Shown here: piece by piece, positions 50,099 through 58,337 of the stretch
How the letters are laid out: each line of letters starts with the position of its first letter
Position numbering within the stretch: position 1 is the first letter of the stretch
From: Rhizobiaceae bacterium CPCC 101076
Lineage (GTDB): Bacteria; Pseudomonadota; Alphaproteobacteria; Rhizobiales; Methylopilaceae
DNA: 64,000 nucleotides
NCBI GenBank assembly: GCA_003347645.1
Contig: QDFX01000008.1
Span: forward strand, 1-64,000
Direction: 5' to 3'
Notes under the pieces: generated by a model
Databases searched by the model: none
What the model was told of the DNA's origin: nothing
What the model saw: only the letters and a program-made list of their open reading frames with translations
Position numbers and translations under genes: made by a program

Positions 50099-51687
50099 GG
50101 CTTAAAGGCCTTCTGGTGCTTGGCCTCGATCGCCAGAAGATGCGTCACCTTCGGCGGCTCGGCGGCCGAGTGGAAACGCAACACCTCCGCCTGGATATCG
50201 GCATCCGCCTTCGACACACGGTGATGTTGCCGGAGATGTTCCGCCCAGCTTTCGACCATGAACCATTCGGTGATCCTTTCGGGATCCGCCGCGTCCTCCA
50301 TCACGCCCCATTGATAGGCACCGTCGCGACGGCGTTCGGCTGACAATCTGGTCAGTGCGGAGATGAAATCAGGCCTGCTGTCGCGAGATACGCAATACTC
50401 GATCTGGATGATGACTGGACCGCGATCATGTTCGACTGGATCGATAGTCAGCGGCTCGGGCCAATGATGCGAGGCGGTGAGATCAGCCTCGCCGATGGGC
50501 AGCTTGATCCGGTGCATGACGAGGCCTGCGATGACGAGGCCGGCACCGCCGACCAACAGCGTGGTCGGCACGCCAAGTTCCTGAGCGATCAGGCCCCAGC
50601 CGAGACTGCCACCCGCCATCGCGCCGTTGAAGACGGTGAGATAGACGGCAAGGGCACGGCCTCGAACCCAGTTCGGCAGGATCGCCTGCGCCGTGCCGTT
50701 CAGCGTCGTGAGCGCGACGATCCATGCGCCGCCGAGGAGCAGGAGAAGCACGAATGCAATGAACTTCGGCGGAGCAAGCGCGAGACTGGCCATGACAAGA
50801 GCGGTGACGAGTACCGAACCAAGCACCAGTTGGTCGGCATCGAGCTTTTGCCTGAGACGCGGCATGACGAGCGCGCCGACGATTGCACCGGCACCGACAG
50901 CTCCGAGCAGAATGCCGAAAAAGCCGGCATCGCCCTCTAGAAGGTTCCGGGCGACGAGGGGCAGAAGGGCCCAGACTGCGCTGGCGAACGCGAAGAACAC
51001 CACCGCGCGGATCAGCACGACATGGAGTTCGCGGCTCGCGCGGGCATAGCGGAGGCCGGCCCGGAACGCGCCGGTGAAGCGTTCCGACAAGACGTCATCA
51101 GCGTCCTGCGGACGCCGCCACCAGAGCAGCGCGGCGATGACGAAAATGTAACTAAGGACGTCGGCTCCATAGGTGACCGCCGCACCGAAGGCCGCGAGCA
51201 GAAAGCCGCCGGTCGCCGGGCCGATGGAACGGGCGATGTTGATGCCGAGCGAGTTCAGCGCTACGGCGCTCTTGAGGTCCTGCTTTTCGACGAGCTCCGG
51301 CACGATCGACTGCCACGTCGGACCCATCAGGGCGGCGCCGATGCCGCCGAGGAATGTGAGGGCGACCAGCGAGCTCACGCTCAGAAGGCCGAGATGCGAC
51401 AGGATCATCAGGCTTATGCTGACCGAGGCGAGCATAACCTGGATGAAGATGAGGAACTTGCGGCGATCGAGGATGTCGGAAAGCACGCCGGCTGGGATCG
51501 CCAGAAGGAAGATCGGCAGGGTCCCCGCTGCCTGGATCATCGCGACCGCCGCAGGCGAGGCCGAGAGGTCGGTCACGAGCCATGAGCTCGCGACGTCGCG
51601 CATGAAACTGCCGGTGTTGCCAAGCACGGTCGCTGCCCAAAGGACTGCGAAGACGGGCTGGCGTAGGGGCGCGAAACTTCCGCTCAT
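50095..51687 (-). CDS. MFS transporter (EntS-like) with C-terminal monooxygenase-like domain
   Basis: 530 residues. The first ~400 are an MFS_3 transporter with 12 predicted segments (FAVLWAATVLGNTGSFMRDV; PAGVLSDILDRRKFLI with the motif-A loop; LGINIARSIGPATGGFLLAA). The last ~110 residues (VIIQIEYCVSRDSRPDFISA; WGVMEDAADPERITEWFMVE SWAEHLRQHHRVSKAD) form a soluble ferredoxin-like domain of the antibiotic-biosynthesis monooxygenase (ABM) type. This fusion recurs in Rhizobiales and Pseudomonas. Export of a toxic metabolite is likely. The ABM part may sense or modify it. It overlaps both neighbours by 4 bases, so DoxX, MFS and porin are co-translated. Confidence 0.9.
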   Translation of the reverse strand: MSGSFAPLRQPVFAVLWAATVLGNTGSFMRDVASSWLVTDLSASPAAVAMIQAAGTLPIFLLAIPAGVLSDILDRRKFLIFIQVMLASVSISLMILSHLGLLSVSSLVALTFLGGIGAALMGPTWQSIVPELVEKQDLKSAVALNSLGINIARSIGPATGGFLLAAFGAAVTYGADVLSYIFVIAALLWWRRPQDADDVLSERFTGAFRAGLRYARASRELHVVLIRAVVFFAFASAVWALLPLVARNLLEGDAGFFGILLGAVGAGAIVGALVMPRLRQKLDADQLVLGSVLVTALVMASLALAPPKFIAFVLLLLLGGAWIVALTTLNGTAQAILPNWVRGRALAVYLTVFNGAMAGGSLGWGLIAQELGVPTTLLVGGAGLVIAGLVMHRIKLPIGEADLTASHHWPEPLTIDPVEHDRGPVIIQIEYCVSRDSRPDFISALTRLSAERRRDGAYQWGVMEDAADPERITEWFMVESWAEHLRQHHRVSKADADIQAEVLRFHSAAEPPKVTHLLAIEAKHQKAFKP

Positions 51688-52124
51688 TTCGCGCGAGCCT
51701 CGTTCAGGTCGTACCAGGCGACCAGCAGGAAGCCGCCGACAAGGCCGAGGTGTTCATAGAACGAGTTCGCCATCATGAATCGTTCAGGCGGCGCGATCTC
51801 CCAATAACGATTGGCGAGGAACGTCGCCACCAGCGTGAAACCGCCGAGCGCAAGGGCGCCAGCCCAGCGCCAGATTCCAGTCAGGATCATCGCGGACGCG
51901 CCGAGCTCAAGTATGATCACCGCAACGGCGAACGGCGCGGCCGGCGAGAGTCCGAAATGGTTCATCTCCGCGATGGCAGAGCCGAAATCGGTCGCCTTGT
52001 TGATGCCGCCTTGCAGATAGGCTGCGCAGAGGCCGAGCAGAGCGAGCCATTGTATGGCGCGCGAACCAATCACCGGGCGAACCTGGCCGACAGATTTCGT
52101 TTTGAGATTCCCCGGCCCCGCCAT
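51684..52124 (-). CDS. DoxX-family membrane protein
   Basis: 146 residues, four predicted membrane helices: RAIQWLALLGLCAAYLQGGI, a helix with PFAVAVIILELGASAMILTG, ALALGGFTLVATFLANRYW and LGLVGGFLLVAWYDLNEA. The motif GG-x-x-K-A-T-D near residue 40 (QGGINKATDFGSAIAEMNHF) and the LELGAS segment are typical of DoxX/YqjF proteins, which are quinone-interacting or thiosulfate-oxidation-related membrane subunits. Here it is part of the amidohydrolase/MFS operon, with a 4-base overlap with the MFS gene and 9 bases from the amidohydrolase. Likely role: electron or metabolite handling at the inner membrane. Confidence 0.85.
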   Translation of the reverse strand: MAGPGNLKTKSVGQVRPVIGSRAIQWLALLGLCAAYLQGGINKATDFGSAIAEMNHFGLSPAAPFAVAVIILELGASAMILTGIWRWAGALALGGFTLVATFLANRYWEIAPPERFMMANSFYEHLGLVGGFLLVAWYDLNEARAK

Positions 52125-52133
52125 GCCCGCTCC

Positions 52134-54086
52134 TCAGAATGCCCAACAGGCGCAGCCGAGCGCGCCCCAGAACGAGCGCTCGTCGGAGACCGGAGCGGCC
52201 TGCCCGAGAGCGCGGGAATGTGCGTGACCGTGGACACCGCAGGCGCTGGCGCAGCCGCAGGCCGCCGCGAGGCGGTAGGTGTTGTCGGTCGAGGCGCGCT
52301 GCTGGTAGCCGCCGAAGCGGCCGACCGGCGACCAATCGGGCATCGGCGCGGGAAGCGCGGGCGCGAGATCGACGAAATCGCCGCTGCCGTGCACCGGGTT
52401 GCCGCCCAGCACGGTGAGGACCGAGGTGATGTCCTGGATCGCATCTTCCGGAACCGAGAAATAGTCGTCTGAGAGAACCGCGAGATCGGCGAGCTGGCCC
52501 TCCTTGATCTGGCCCTTCTTGCCGGCCTCGGAGGAGAACCAGGTATTGTTCTCGGTCCAGAGGCGCAGCGCCGTCTCGCGATCGAGGCGGTTGGCGACCG
52601 GGTAGAGTTCGGTGCCGCCGATCGTCCTGCCGCTGACCATCCAGAACAGCGAGACCCACGGATTGTACGAGGCGACACGGGTCGCGTCGGTGCCGCCGCC
52701 AACGGGAATTCCGGCCGCGAGCATCTTCTGAATGGGAGGCGTCCGCTCGGCGGCGCGGTTGCCGTAGCGTTCGATGAAATATTCGCCCTGGAACGCCATG
52801 CGATGTTGCACGGCGATGCCGCCGCCAAGTTTGGCGATGCGGTCGATATTGCGGTCGTCGATCGTCTCGGCGTGGTCGAAGAACCAGTTGAGGCCGTCGA
52901 ACGGGATGTCGCGGGCGACCTTCTCGTAGACGTCGAGCGCGCGGGTGATCGTCTCGTTGTAGGTGGCATGCAGGCGCCACGGCCAGCGCTTCTCGGCGAG
53001 GAGGCGGATGACGGGTTCGAGGTCGCCTTCCATGCTCGGCGGCATGTCCGGGCGCTCGACCCGGAAGTCCTCGAAGTCGGCCGCGGTGTAGACCAGCATC
53101 TCACCCGCGCCGTTGACCCGGAAGGTGTCGTCGCCCTGTCCCGGCTTCACCATGTTCGACCAGCCGGTGAAGTCGCTCAGCTCTTCCTTCGGCTTCTGGG
53201 TGAAGAGATTGTAGGCGATGCGGACGGTGAGCTGCCCGTCGGCGTGCAGTTCCTCGATGATCCGGTAATCGTCGGGATAGTTCTGGTAGCCACCGCCGGC
53301 ATCGATCACGCCGGTCACACCGAGGCGGTTCACTTCACGCATGAAATGGCGGGTCGAGTTCTTCTGGTACTCGGCCGGCAGCTTCGGCCCCTTGGCGAGC
53401 GTCGAATAGAGGATCGTCGCGTTCGGCTTGGCGAGCAGCAGTCCGGTCGGATTGCCCTGCGCGTCGCGGACGATCTCGCCCCCTGGGGGATCCTTGCTGT
53501 CCTTGGTATAGCCGACGGCGCGGAGCGCGGCGCCGTTCAGCAGCGCCCGATCGTAGAGGTGCAGGATGAAGACCGGCGTATCGGGAGCGACGGCGTTCAG
53601 TTCCCCGATGGTCGGCAGGCGCTTCTCCGCGAACTGATGCTCGGTGAAGCCACCGACCACGCGCACCCATTGCGGCGCTGGCGTGCGGTCGACCTGCTCC
53701 TTCAGCATCCGCATCGCGTCGGCGAGCGAGCGCACGCCGTCCCAGCGCAGCTCCATATTGTAGTTCAGCCCGCCGCGGATGATGTGCATGTGGCTGTCGA
53801 TCAGGCCGGGGATGACCCGGCGGCCGCCGAGATCGATCTTCTTCGTCTCCGAACCGGCGAGTTCCATTACCTCACGCTCCGAGCCGACCTTGAGGAAGCG
53901 GCCGCCGGCGATCGCAATCGCCTGGGCCTGCGGATTGCCGCGATCGAGCGTCGTGACGCGGCCGTTCAGAAGGATGAGGTCGGCTTGTGCGGTCATGGTC
54001 TGAGCCTCCACGGCTCCAGGTCGGAAGGGCAGTCCGGCGGCCAAGGCGCCAAGACCAGCGATGACGGAACGACGGTCGGGAGCCAT
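52134..54086 (-). CDS. Tat-exported YtcJ-type amidohydrolase
   Basis: 650 residues. The N-terminus has a twin-arginine signal (RRSVIAGLGALAAGLPF, about 5-21). Amidohydrolase_3 metal sites: PGLIDSHMHII (first H-x-H, about 94-104), a later His in WRLHATYNE (about 370), FFDHAETID (about 404) and GGTDATR (about 468, Asp). Region 590-650 ends in a cysteine-rich tail (LAAACGCASACGVHGHAHSR; GCACWAF), which is unusual for the family and may bind metal. It would hydrolyse an amide or cyclic ureide in the periplasm. Operon: isochorismatase-like, XapX, this, DoxX, MFS, porin. Confidence 0.9.
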   Translation of the reverse strand: MAPDRRSVIAGLGALAAGLPFRPGAVEAQTMTAQADLILLNGRVTTLDRGNPQAQAIAIAGGRFLKVGSEREVMELAGSETKKIDLGGRRVIPGLIDSHMHIIRGGLNYNMELRWDGVRSLADAMRMLKEQVDRTPAPQWVRVVGGFTEHQFAEKRLPTIGELNAVAPDTPVFILHLYDRALLNGAALRAVGYTKDSKDPPGGEIVRDAQGNPTGLLLAKPNATILYSTLAKGPKLPAEYQKNSTRHFMREVNRLGVTGVIDAGGGYQNYPDDYRIIEELHADGQLTVRIAYNLFTQKPKEELSDFTGWSNMVKPGQGDDTFRVNGAGEMLVYTAADFEDFRVERPDMPPSMEGDLEPVIRLLAEKRWPWRLHATYNETITRALDVYEKVARDIPFDGLNWFFDHAETIDDRNIDRIAKLGGGIAVQHRMAFQGEYFIERYGNRAAERTPPIQKMLAAGIPVGGGTDATRVASYNPWVSLFWMVSGRTIGGTELYPVANRLDRETALRLWTENNTWFSSEAGKKGQIKEGQLADLAVLSDDYFSVPEDAIQDITSVLTVLGGNPVHGSGDFVDLAPALPAPMPDWSPVGRFGGYQQRASTDNTYRLAAACGCASACGVHGHAHSRALGQAAPVSDERSFWGALGCACWAF

Positions 54087-54087
54087 G

Positions 54088-54351
54088 TCAGCTATCCCCC
54101 TGGCCGGTCCTCGAATGTCGGCCTGGTAGCGCGCCTAGAATGTGTTCTCGGCATTCTCTGCTGATGCAGGCGCCAAGCGCTGACTCGCCGTTCATCACCT
54201 GTCGAGCGATTGGCACGATCTGCTCGCCGAGCAGGATGCCGAACAGTCCGACCAGGGCCACCACCGGCGGCGCGGGCGAACGGACGTTGAGAAGACCGTA
54301 GATGACGCCGACGAGGATGCCGGCCGCGAGGGAGAGTAGATAAACGCGCAT
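54088..54351 (-). CDS. XapX-domain membrane protein
   Basis: 87 residues. Two hydrophobic segments (about 3-22, VYLLSLAAGILVGVIYGLLN; about 28-50, PPVVALVGLFGILLGEQIVP) match the XapX domain found in short bacterial membrane proteins, followed by a soluble tail with two Cys (ACISRECREH). One base separates its stop from the amidohydrolase start. Function is unknown. Probably a small inner-membrane component of the operon. Confidence 0.85.
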   Translation of the reverse strand: MRVYLLSLAAGILVGVIYGLLNVRSPAPPVVALVGLFGILLGEQIVPIARQVMNGESALGACISRECREHILGALPGRHSRTGQGDS

Positions 54352-54419
54352 TAGGCAGCCTCCTTGGAGGAACGTGCCGGTGGCGAGGGGACCCGCTCGC
54401 CGGCACCGGAGGAATGGTC

Positions 54420-55076
54420 TCAGTGACCTTCGGACGCGCCGAACATCGTCTTGGCGTAGATGATGCCGAGGCCGTAGCTGCCACCGAACTTCTTGGCGAT
54501 ACCGGTTGTCGATTCGTAGGTCTCGGTGCGAGCCCAGTCGCGCTGCAGTTCGAGCATGTACTGGAGCGAGGTCATCGGGCGGACACCAGCCTGGATCATG
54601 CGCTCCATCGCGCGCTCATGCGCTTCCTCGGAGACGTCGCCGCATGCGTCAGAGATGACGTACGCCTCAAAGCCCTGATCGAGCGCCGACAGGGTCGGGC
54701 CGACAATGCAGACCGAAGTCCAAAGGCCGGCGAACACCAGCCGCTCCTTGCCGATCCGGTTGACCTCGTCGATGACGGCCGCGTCTTCCCAGGTGTTCAT
54801 CGAAGTGCGGTCGAGCAGCTTCTGACCCGGAAAGGCTTCGGTGATCTCGCTGAACATCGGGCCGGAGAAGCTCTTCTCGGCGACCGTGGTCAGGATGGTC
54901 GGGACGTTGAAGCTCTTGGCCGCGTGCGAGATCAGCGCGGCATTGTTGCGGAGATTGACCGCGTCGATCGACTTGGTCGCAAACGACATCTGCGACTGGA
55001 AGTCGATCAGGATCAGCGCGTGGTCGTCCGGCTTCAGGAGATTCGAGCCGGGGGTCGGCGTGGCAGTGATAGACAT
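54420..55076 (-). CDS. Isochorismatase-like cysteine hydrolase (YcaC-type)
   Basis: 218 residues from ATG 55076, after GAGGGAATGGGAAA. Catalytic Asp D25 in LILIDFQSQM and nucleophile C123 in LWTSVCIVGPTLSALDQGFE are present. The segment FPGQKLLDRTSMNTWEDAAV corresponds to the third catalytic region, where the family usually has Lys; here R90 occupies the nearest basic position. The YcaC/nicotinamidase-like group hydrolyses amides or nitrile-derived compounds. It is the first gene of the operon with XapX, amidohydrolase, DoxX, MFS and porin. The receiver gene at 55195 is 118 bp upstream on the same strand. Confidence 0.9.
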   Translation of the reverse strand: MSITATPTPGSNLLKPDDHALILIDFQSQMSFATKSIDAVNLRNNAALISHAAKSFNVPTILTTVAEKSFSGPMFSEITEAFPGQKLLDRTSMNTWEDAAVIDEVNRIGKERLVFAGLWTSVCIVGPTLSALDQGFEAYVISDACGDVSEEAHERAMERMIQAGVRPMTSLQYMLELQRDWARTETYESTTGIAKKFGGSYGLGIIYAKTMFGASEGH

Positions 55077-55194
55077 TTTCCCATTCCCTCGTTGATCGTG
55101 TTCAAGGCTGTTGGAGCCGGGACTAAGCGGATCGAAGCGATCCGCGCTTCGATGGTGGAGGGGATAATTCGGCCTCCCAATTCCGAAGTGGAAA

Positions 55195-55590
55195 CTATTG
55201 AAATCCATCGTTTCCAAAATTGCGGCGTCCGCAGGCTGCTTCTAGGCAGCGGAGTAACTCCTTCGGATCGACTGGCTTCGGCAGGAACCAATCGATGCCG
55301 GCGTCTCCAATCCTGTCGCGTGCGACATGATCCGAGTAGGCGGAGACGAGGACGGAAGGAATCGTGAGGCCTTCGTCCACGAGACGACGGTGAAGCTCAA
55401 CCCCGGACAGGCGCGGCATCCGGTAGTCCGTGATGAGACAGGACGTCGACATTCGATCCTCCGACGTGAGGAATTCGAACGCGTCGCGAAATTCCATGAC
55501 CTCGAAGCCGAGAGCTCTGACCAGACCCGCCAGGGCCTCTCGAGATGCGTCATCGTCATCGACGATGGAGATCGTTCGGCGGTTCTGCAT
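55195..55590 (-). CDS. Stand-alone receiver-domain response regulator
   Basis: 131 residues from ATG 55590 (MQNRRTISIVDDDDASREAL); longer in-frame starts exist, for example at 55635. Single CheY-like domain: acidic pocket VDDDD, D55 phospho-acceptor in LITDYRMP, Ser in VLVSAYSD and Lys in FLPKPVDP. No output domain, so it may be a phosphate shuttle or sink. It is the third gene of the minus-strand phosphorelay set behind kinase (56334-57935) and FixJ-like regulator (55717-56337), and lies ahead of the catabolic operon. Confidence 0.88.
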   Translation of the reverse strand: MQNRRTISIVDDDDASREALAGLVRALGFEVMEFRDAFEFLTSEDRMSTSCLITDYRMPRLSGVELHRRLVDEGLTIPSVLVSAYSDHVARDRIGDAGIDWFLPKPVDPKELLRCLEAACGRRNFGNDGFQ

Positions 55591-55716
55591 TCCCCCATGT
55601 CCGATTGGTCCGAAGGCGGCCGCTCCCTCAAACATGAGCGGGCGATTTCGCTTGGACAGACGATGGAGGATAGAGGAGGGTGACCGCAATTATACCGTGG
55701 TCTCTAACCCGTCCGC

Positions 55717-56337
55717 CTATGGGATATCGGCGGCTATTCTGTCAGCCATGCGAACGAGATCAGGCAACGAAGCCGCCTTCATCTTGCGCATGATCTGAGC
55801 CCTATGGGTTTTGACAGTTATCTCGCTTACGTCGAGATCGGCGGCGACCTGTTTGTTGATGCGACCAGCGGTAACGAAGGTGAGGATCTCTTTCTCGCGC
55901 TGCGTCAGGGTCTCATAGCGGTCGAGGATGTCCTTCAACGTCGCAAGTTCGGCGCGGCGCCGGCGGTCCAGTTCGACGCCCTTCTGCACCGCATCGAGGA
56001 GGTCCTGCTCCCGGAAAGGTTTGGTGAGGAATTCGATCGCGCCCGCTTTCATCGCCGCAACCGACATCGGTACGTCGCCATGGCCAGTGATGAAAACGAT
56101 GGGCAGGTGGATACCCGATCGCGTCAGCTGACGGTGAAATTCGAGGCCGCTCTGACCGGGTAGCCGGACATCGAGGACGAGACAGGAAGGAACGTCTGGA
56201 CGTTCGGCCTCCAGAAATTCGGTCGGGCTGGCAAAACCCTCGACCGCTTGGTCGACGGAACACAAAAGGTTCTGAAGGGAATCTCTTACTGATGGATCGT
56301 CATCGACGATGAACACCATTGACCCATCCGAAGTCAT
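55717..56337 (-). CDS. FixJ-like response regulator (receiver plus LuxR HTH)
   Basis: 206 residues. Receiver about 1-120: VFIVDDDPSVRDSL, D56 in LVLDVRLPG, Thr in IVFITGHG, K in EFLTKPFRE. Output HTH about 140-200: LTQREKEILTFVTAGRINKQ VAADLDVSEITVKTHRAQIM RKM. This is the FixJ/StyR architecture. The start overlaps the kinase stop by 4 bases, so the two are made together. It probably activates the downstream isochorismatase-to-porin cluster, which lacks any other regulator; inferred from gene order. Confidence 0.94.
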   Translation of the reverse strand: MTSDGSMVFIVDDDPSVRDSLQNLLCSVDQAVEGFASPTEFLEAERPDVPSCLVLDVRLPGQSGLEFHRQLTRSGIHLPIVFITGHGDVPMSVAAMKAGAIEFLTKPFREQDLLDAVQKGVELDRRRRAELATLKDILDRYETLTQREKEILTFVTAGRINKQVAADLDVSEITVKTHRAQIMRKMKAASLPDLVRMADRIAADIP

Positions 56338-57935
56338 CGGACGCTCTCTCCGTCGCGGCTATCAGACAGATGGTAGGTCGGAAGAGAGAAACGGAAAACC
56401 GCTCCTTTCGGCACGTTGTTGTGTACGGACAATTGACCTCCATGGGCTTCGACGATCGAGCGGCAGATCATCAGGCCCATTCCGAGTCCCCCCATCTTCG
56501 TGGTCACAAAGGGATCGAACAGCCGATCGACATCCTCCGGAATGCCAATACCGGTGTCCTCGACTAGGACGGTGACCTCATCGGGATGGCCGGCGGTGGA
56601 GATGCGAACCACGCACTCGCCCTTCCCATCCATCGCTTCGATCGCGTTGGCAACTAGGTTGTCGATCACCTGACGTAGCTGAATGACATTGGCATTGACG
56701 CGTGGCAGTGCTGGGTCAAGCGTAAGAGAGATATCGACTCCGTTTAGCCGGGCTTCCAGCCCAAGATCCCGCACAGCGTCCTGAATGAGTCGATTGATAT
56801 CGACTGACTCACGTGGTCCTCGCTCTTCGCGGAACATCGCCCGGATACCCTCGATGATGGCGCCGACCCGATGCCCGTCGGCGACGATCCGCCCGAGCGT
56901 GCTCCGGGCACGTTCGAGTTCCGGCGACTCTCGATCGAGCCAGCGGATGCAGGCGTTGGCGTTGGTGACCATGCTGGAAATCGGTTGATTGACCTCGTGA
57001 GCGATGGAGGCCGACAGCGCTTCCATCGTCAGCAGGCGTGCGTCGCGGGCGCGCTTCTCGATCGAAACCGATCTGATCAGCCTGCTATGCAGGACGCTGG
57101 TTTCCAGGAGCAGGATGAGCATTACCAAGGTGGCCGCCGCCAAACCGTACACCCGTCCGGCCCACCATCCGAGGCTCAGCCGACCTCCGCTGATATAGGT
57201 CAACATCACGAACTCGAGCAGCATAGTGCCGAGCACTATCAGCAGCCACAGATCCAGTGTTGAACGGAAGCGTCTCCATAGCACGATGATCGCGAGGATA
57301 TGGGCGAGGGTGCCCGCCTCGGAGACATAGCTCCAGAGGCTGGTCACGCTGCGTTCGTCGAGCATGAGCTTTGGCATGGCGTTATCGGATGCGATGATGA
57401 GCGAGGTCAACGCGATGACCGCCGCTGTCGTCAGCGCCACGGACCAGACGACCGAACGGGCGTGGCCGCCTGCCACGCAGCGGTCCTTGAACAGGGCATA
57501 GGCGATCACAAACAGCGGGAAAGCCAAGCGCCGGATGGCGGCGATATATGCCGTAGTCTGAAGACCAGCGCCGAGTAGCCCGGACGGGGCGAAAACACCA
57601 GGAAAGGTCAGAGCCCAGGGGATCGCAGTGACGCCAGCGAAGAGATAACAGATCGAGAGCAGGAGCAGCCCGAGCGAGCCGCCCGCAACGAACATCGAGA
57701 CGAGAAGCGCCGCGGTGACAAGATCGCTTACCATCACCGCAGCCGCATATGCTGGCAGGAACGCTTCCGTGCCCGGCAGTGGAATGCCGGCGAACGGAAC
57801 AGTGGACACAAACGCGAGAAGCAGGACAGCCGAGACGGCGGCGGCCATGCGGAGCTGCCCACGGCCGGGACGGGTCGATGAAACCAGACGGTCGGCGTTA
57901 GTCGCAGTCTCGGAAGGAAGCAGAACATCGGTCAT
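56334..57935 (-). CDS. Membrane sensor histidine kinase with MASE4-like domain
   Basis: 533 residues. Eight predicted membrane segments in the first ~285 residues; the early loop (FAGIPLPGTEAFLPAYAAAV, VSDLVTAALL) matches the MASE4 integral membrane sensory domain. Then dimerisation helix with phospho-acceptor H313 in LSASIAHEVNQPISSMVTNA, and the HATPase domain (about 420-520; NLVANAIEAMDGKG, DTGIGIPEDVDRLFDPFVTT KMGGLGMGLMI). No receiver of its own. Cognate partner: FixJ-like regulator, overlapping by 4 bases. The input is unknown: no periplasmic domain is visible, so it may sense the membrane state or a hydrophobic ligand. Confidence 0.92.
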   Translation of the reverse strand: MTDVLLPSETATNADRLVSSTRPGRGQLRMAAAVSAVLLLAFVSTVPFAGIPLPGTEAFLPAYAAAVMVSDLVTAALLVSMFVAGGSLGLLLLSICYLFAGVTAIPWALTFPGVFAPSGLLGAGLQTTAYIAAIRRLAFPLFVIAYALFKDRCVAGGHARSVVWSVALTTAAVIALTSLIIASDNAMPKLMLDERSVTSLWSYVSEAGTLAHILAIIVLWRRFRSTLDLWLLIVLGTMLLEFVMLTYISGGRLSLGWWAGRVYGLAAATLVMLILLLETSVLHSRLIRSVSIEKRARDARLLTMEALSASIAHEVNQPISSMVTNANACIRWLDRESPELERARSTLGRIVADGHRVGAIIEGIRAMFREERGPRESVDINRLIQDAVRDLGLEARLNGVDISLTLDPALPRVNANVIQLRQVIDNLVANAIEAMDGKGECVVRISTAGHPDEVTVLVEDTGIGIPEDVDRLFDPFVTTKMGGLGMGLMICRSIVEAHGGQLSVHNNVPKGAVFRFSLPTYHLSDSRDGESVR

Positions 57936-58337
57936 CAGTTCAGGCTGAAACTACCCTCCGCTGATCTCACGCGCCAGCATCGGTGCCCTGAATGAAGGAT
58001 ACTCCGACGCCCGGCGAGGCACGTCCGCTCTTGGCGCGCAGCCGAACGTCAGCTCGTGGCGCTCTGCGGAACGTCTGGTTCGGGCTGCCGCCCAACTTCG
58101 CCTGCGGCGGGCCGCAGGATGACCTCTCGAGCCTTCCGACCTTCTACGCGGGCCTTCTCTCAGGCGATCCCTTGAGAGAAGGCTTGCTTTAGACGGTCGA
58201 GGCAGGGCCGACGCGGGCGCTGCCAGCCACTTGGAGGGAGGATCCCAGCGAACGAGCCCCCGTCCTCGCAGTTCCTCCCATCTAGCGCCGGCCAAGGTAC
58301 CCCGCCAGGCGGCAATCTCGGACTGGATCCTTCCGAG
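57936..58337. other. Intergenic region between kinase and MBL genes, with one strong hairpin
   Basis: About 400 bases with no credible gene. At 58152-58183 lies an 11-bp perfect inverted repeat (GCCTTCTCTCA...TGAGAGAAGGC) with a 10-base loop, followed by TTGCTTT on the plus strand. No plus-strand gene precedes it. The promoter of the kinase operon should be in the left part. Confidence 0.45.

Noticed and set aside
52803-54164. Plus-strand frame opposite the amidohydrolase
   Set aside because: No known motif, composition of an antisense frame.
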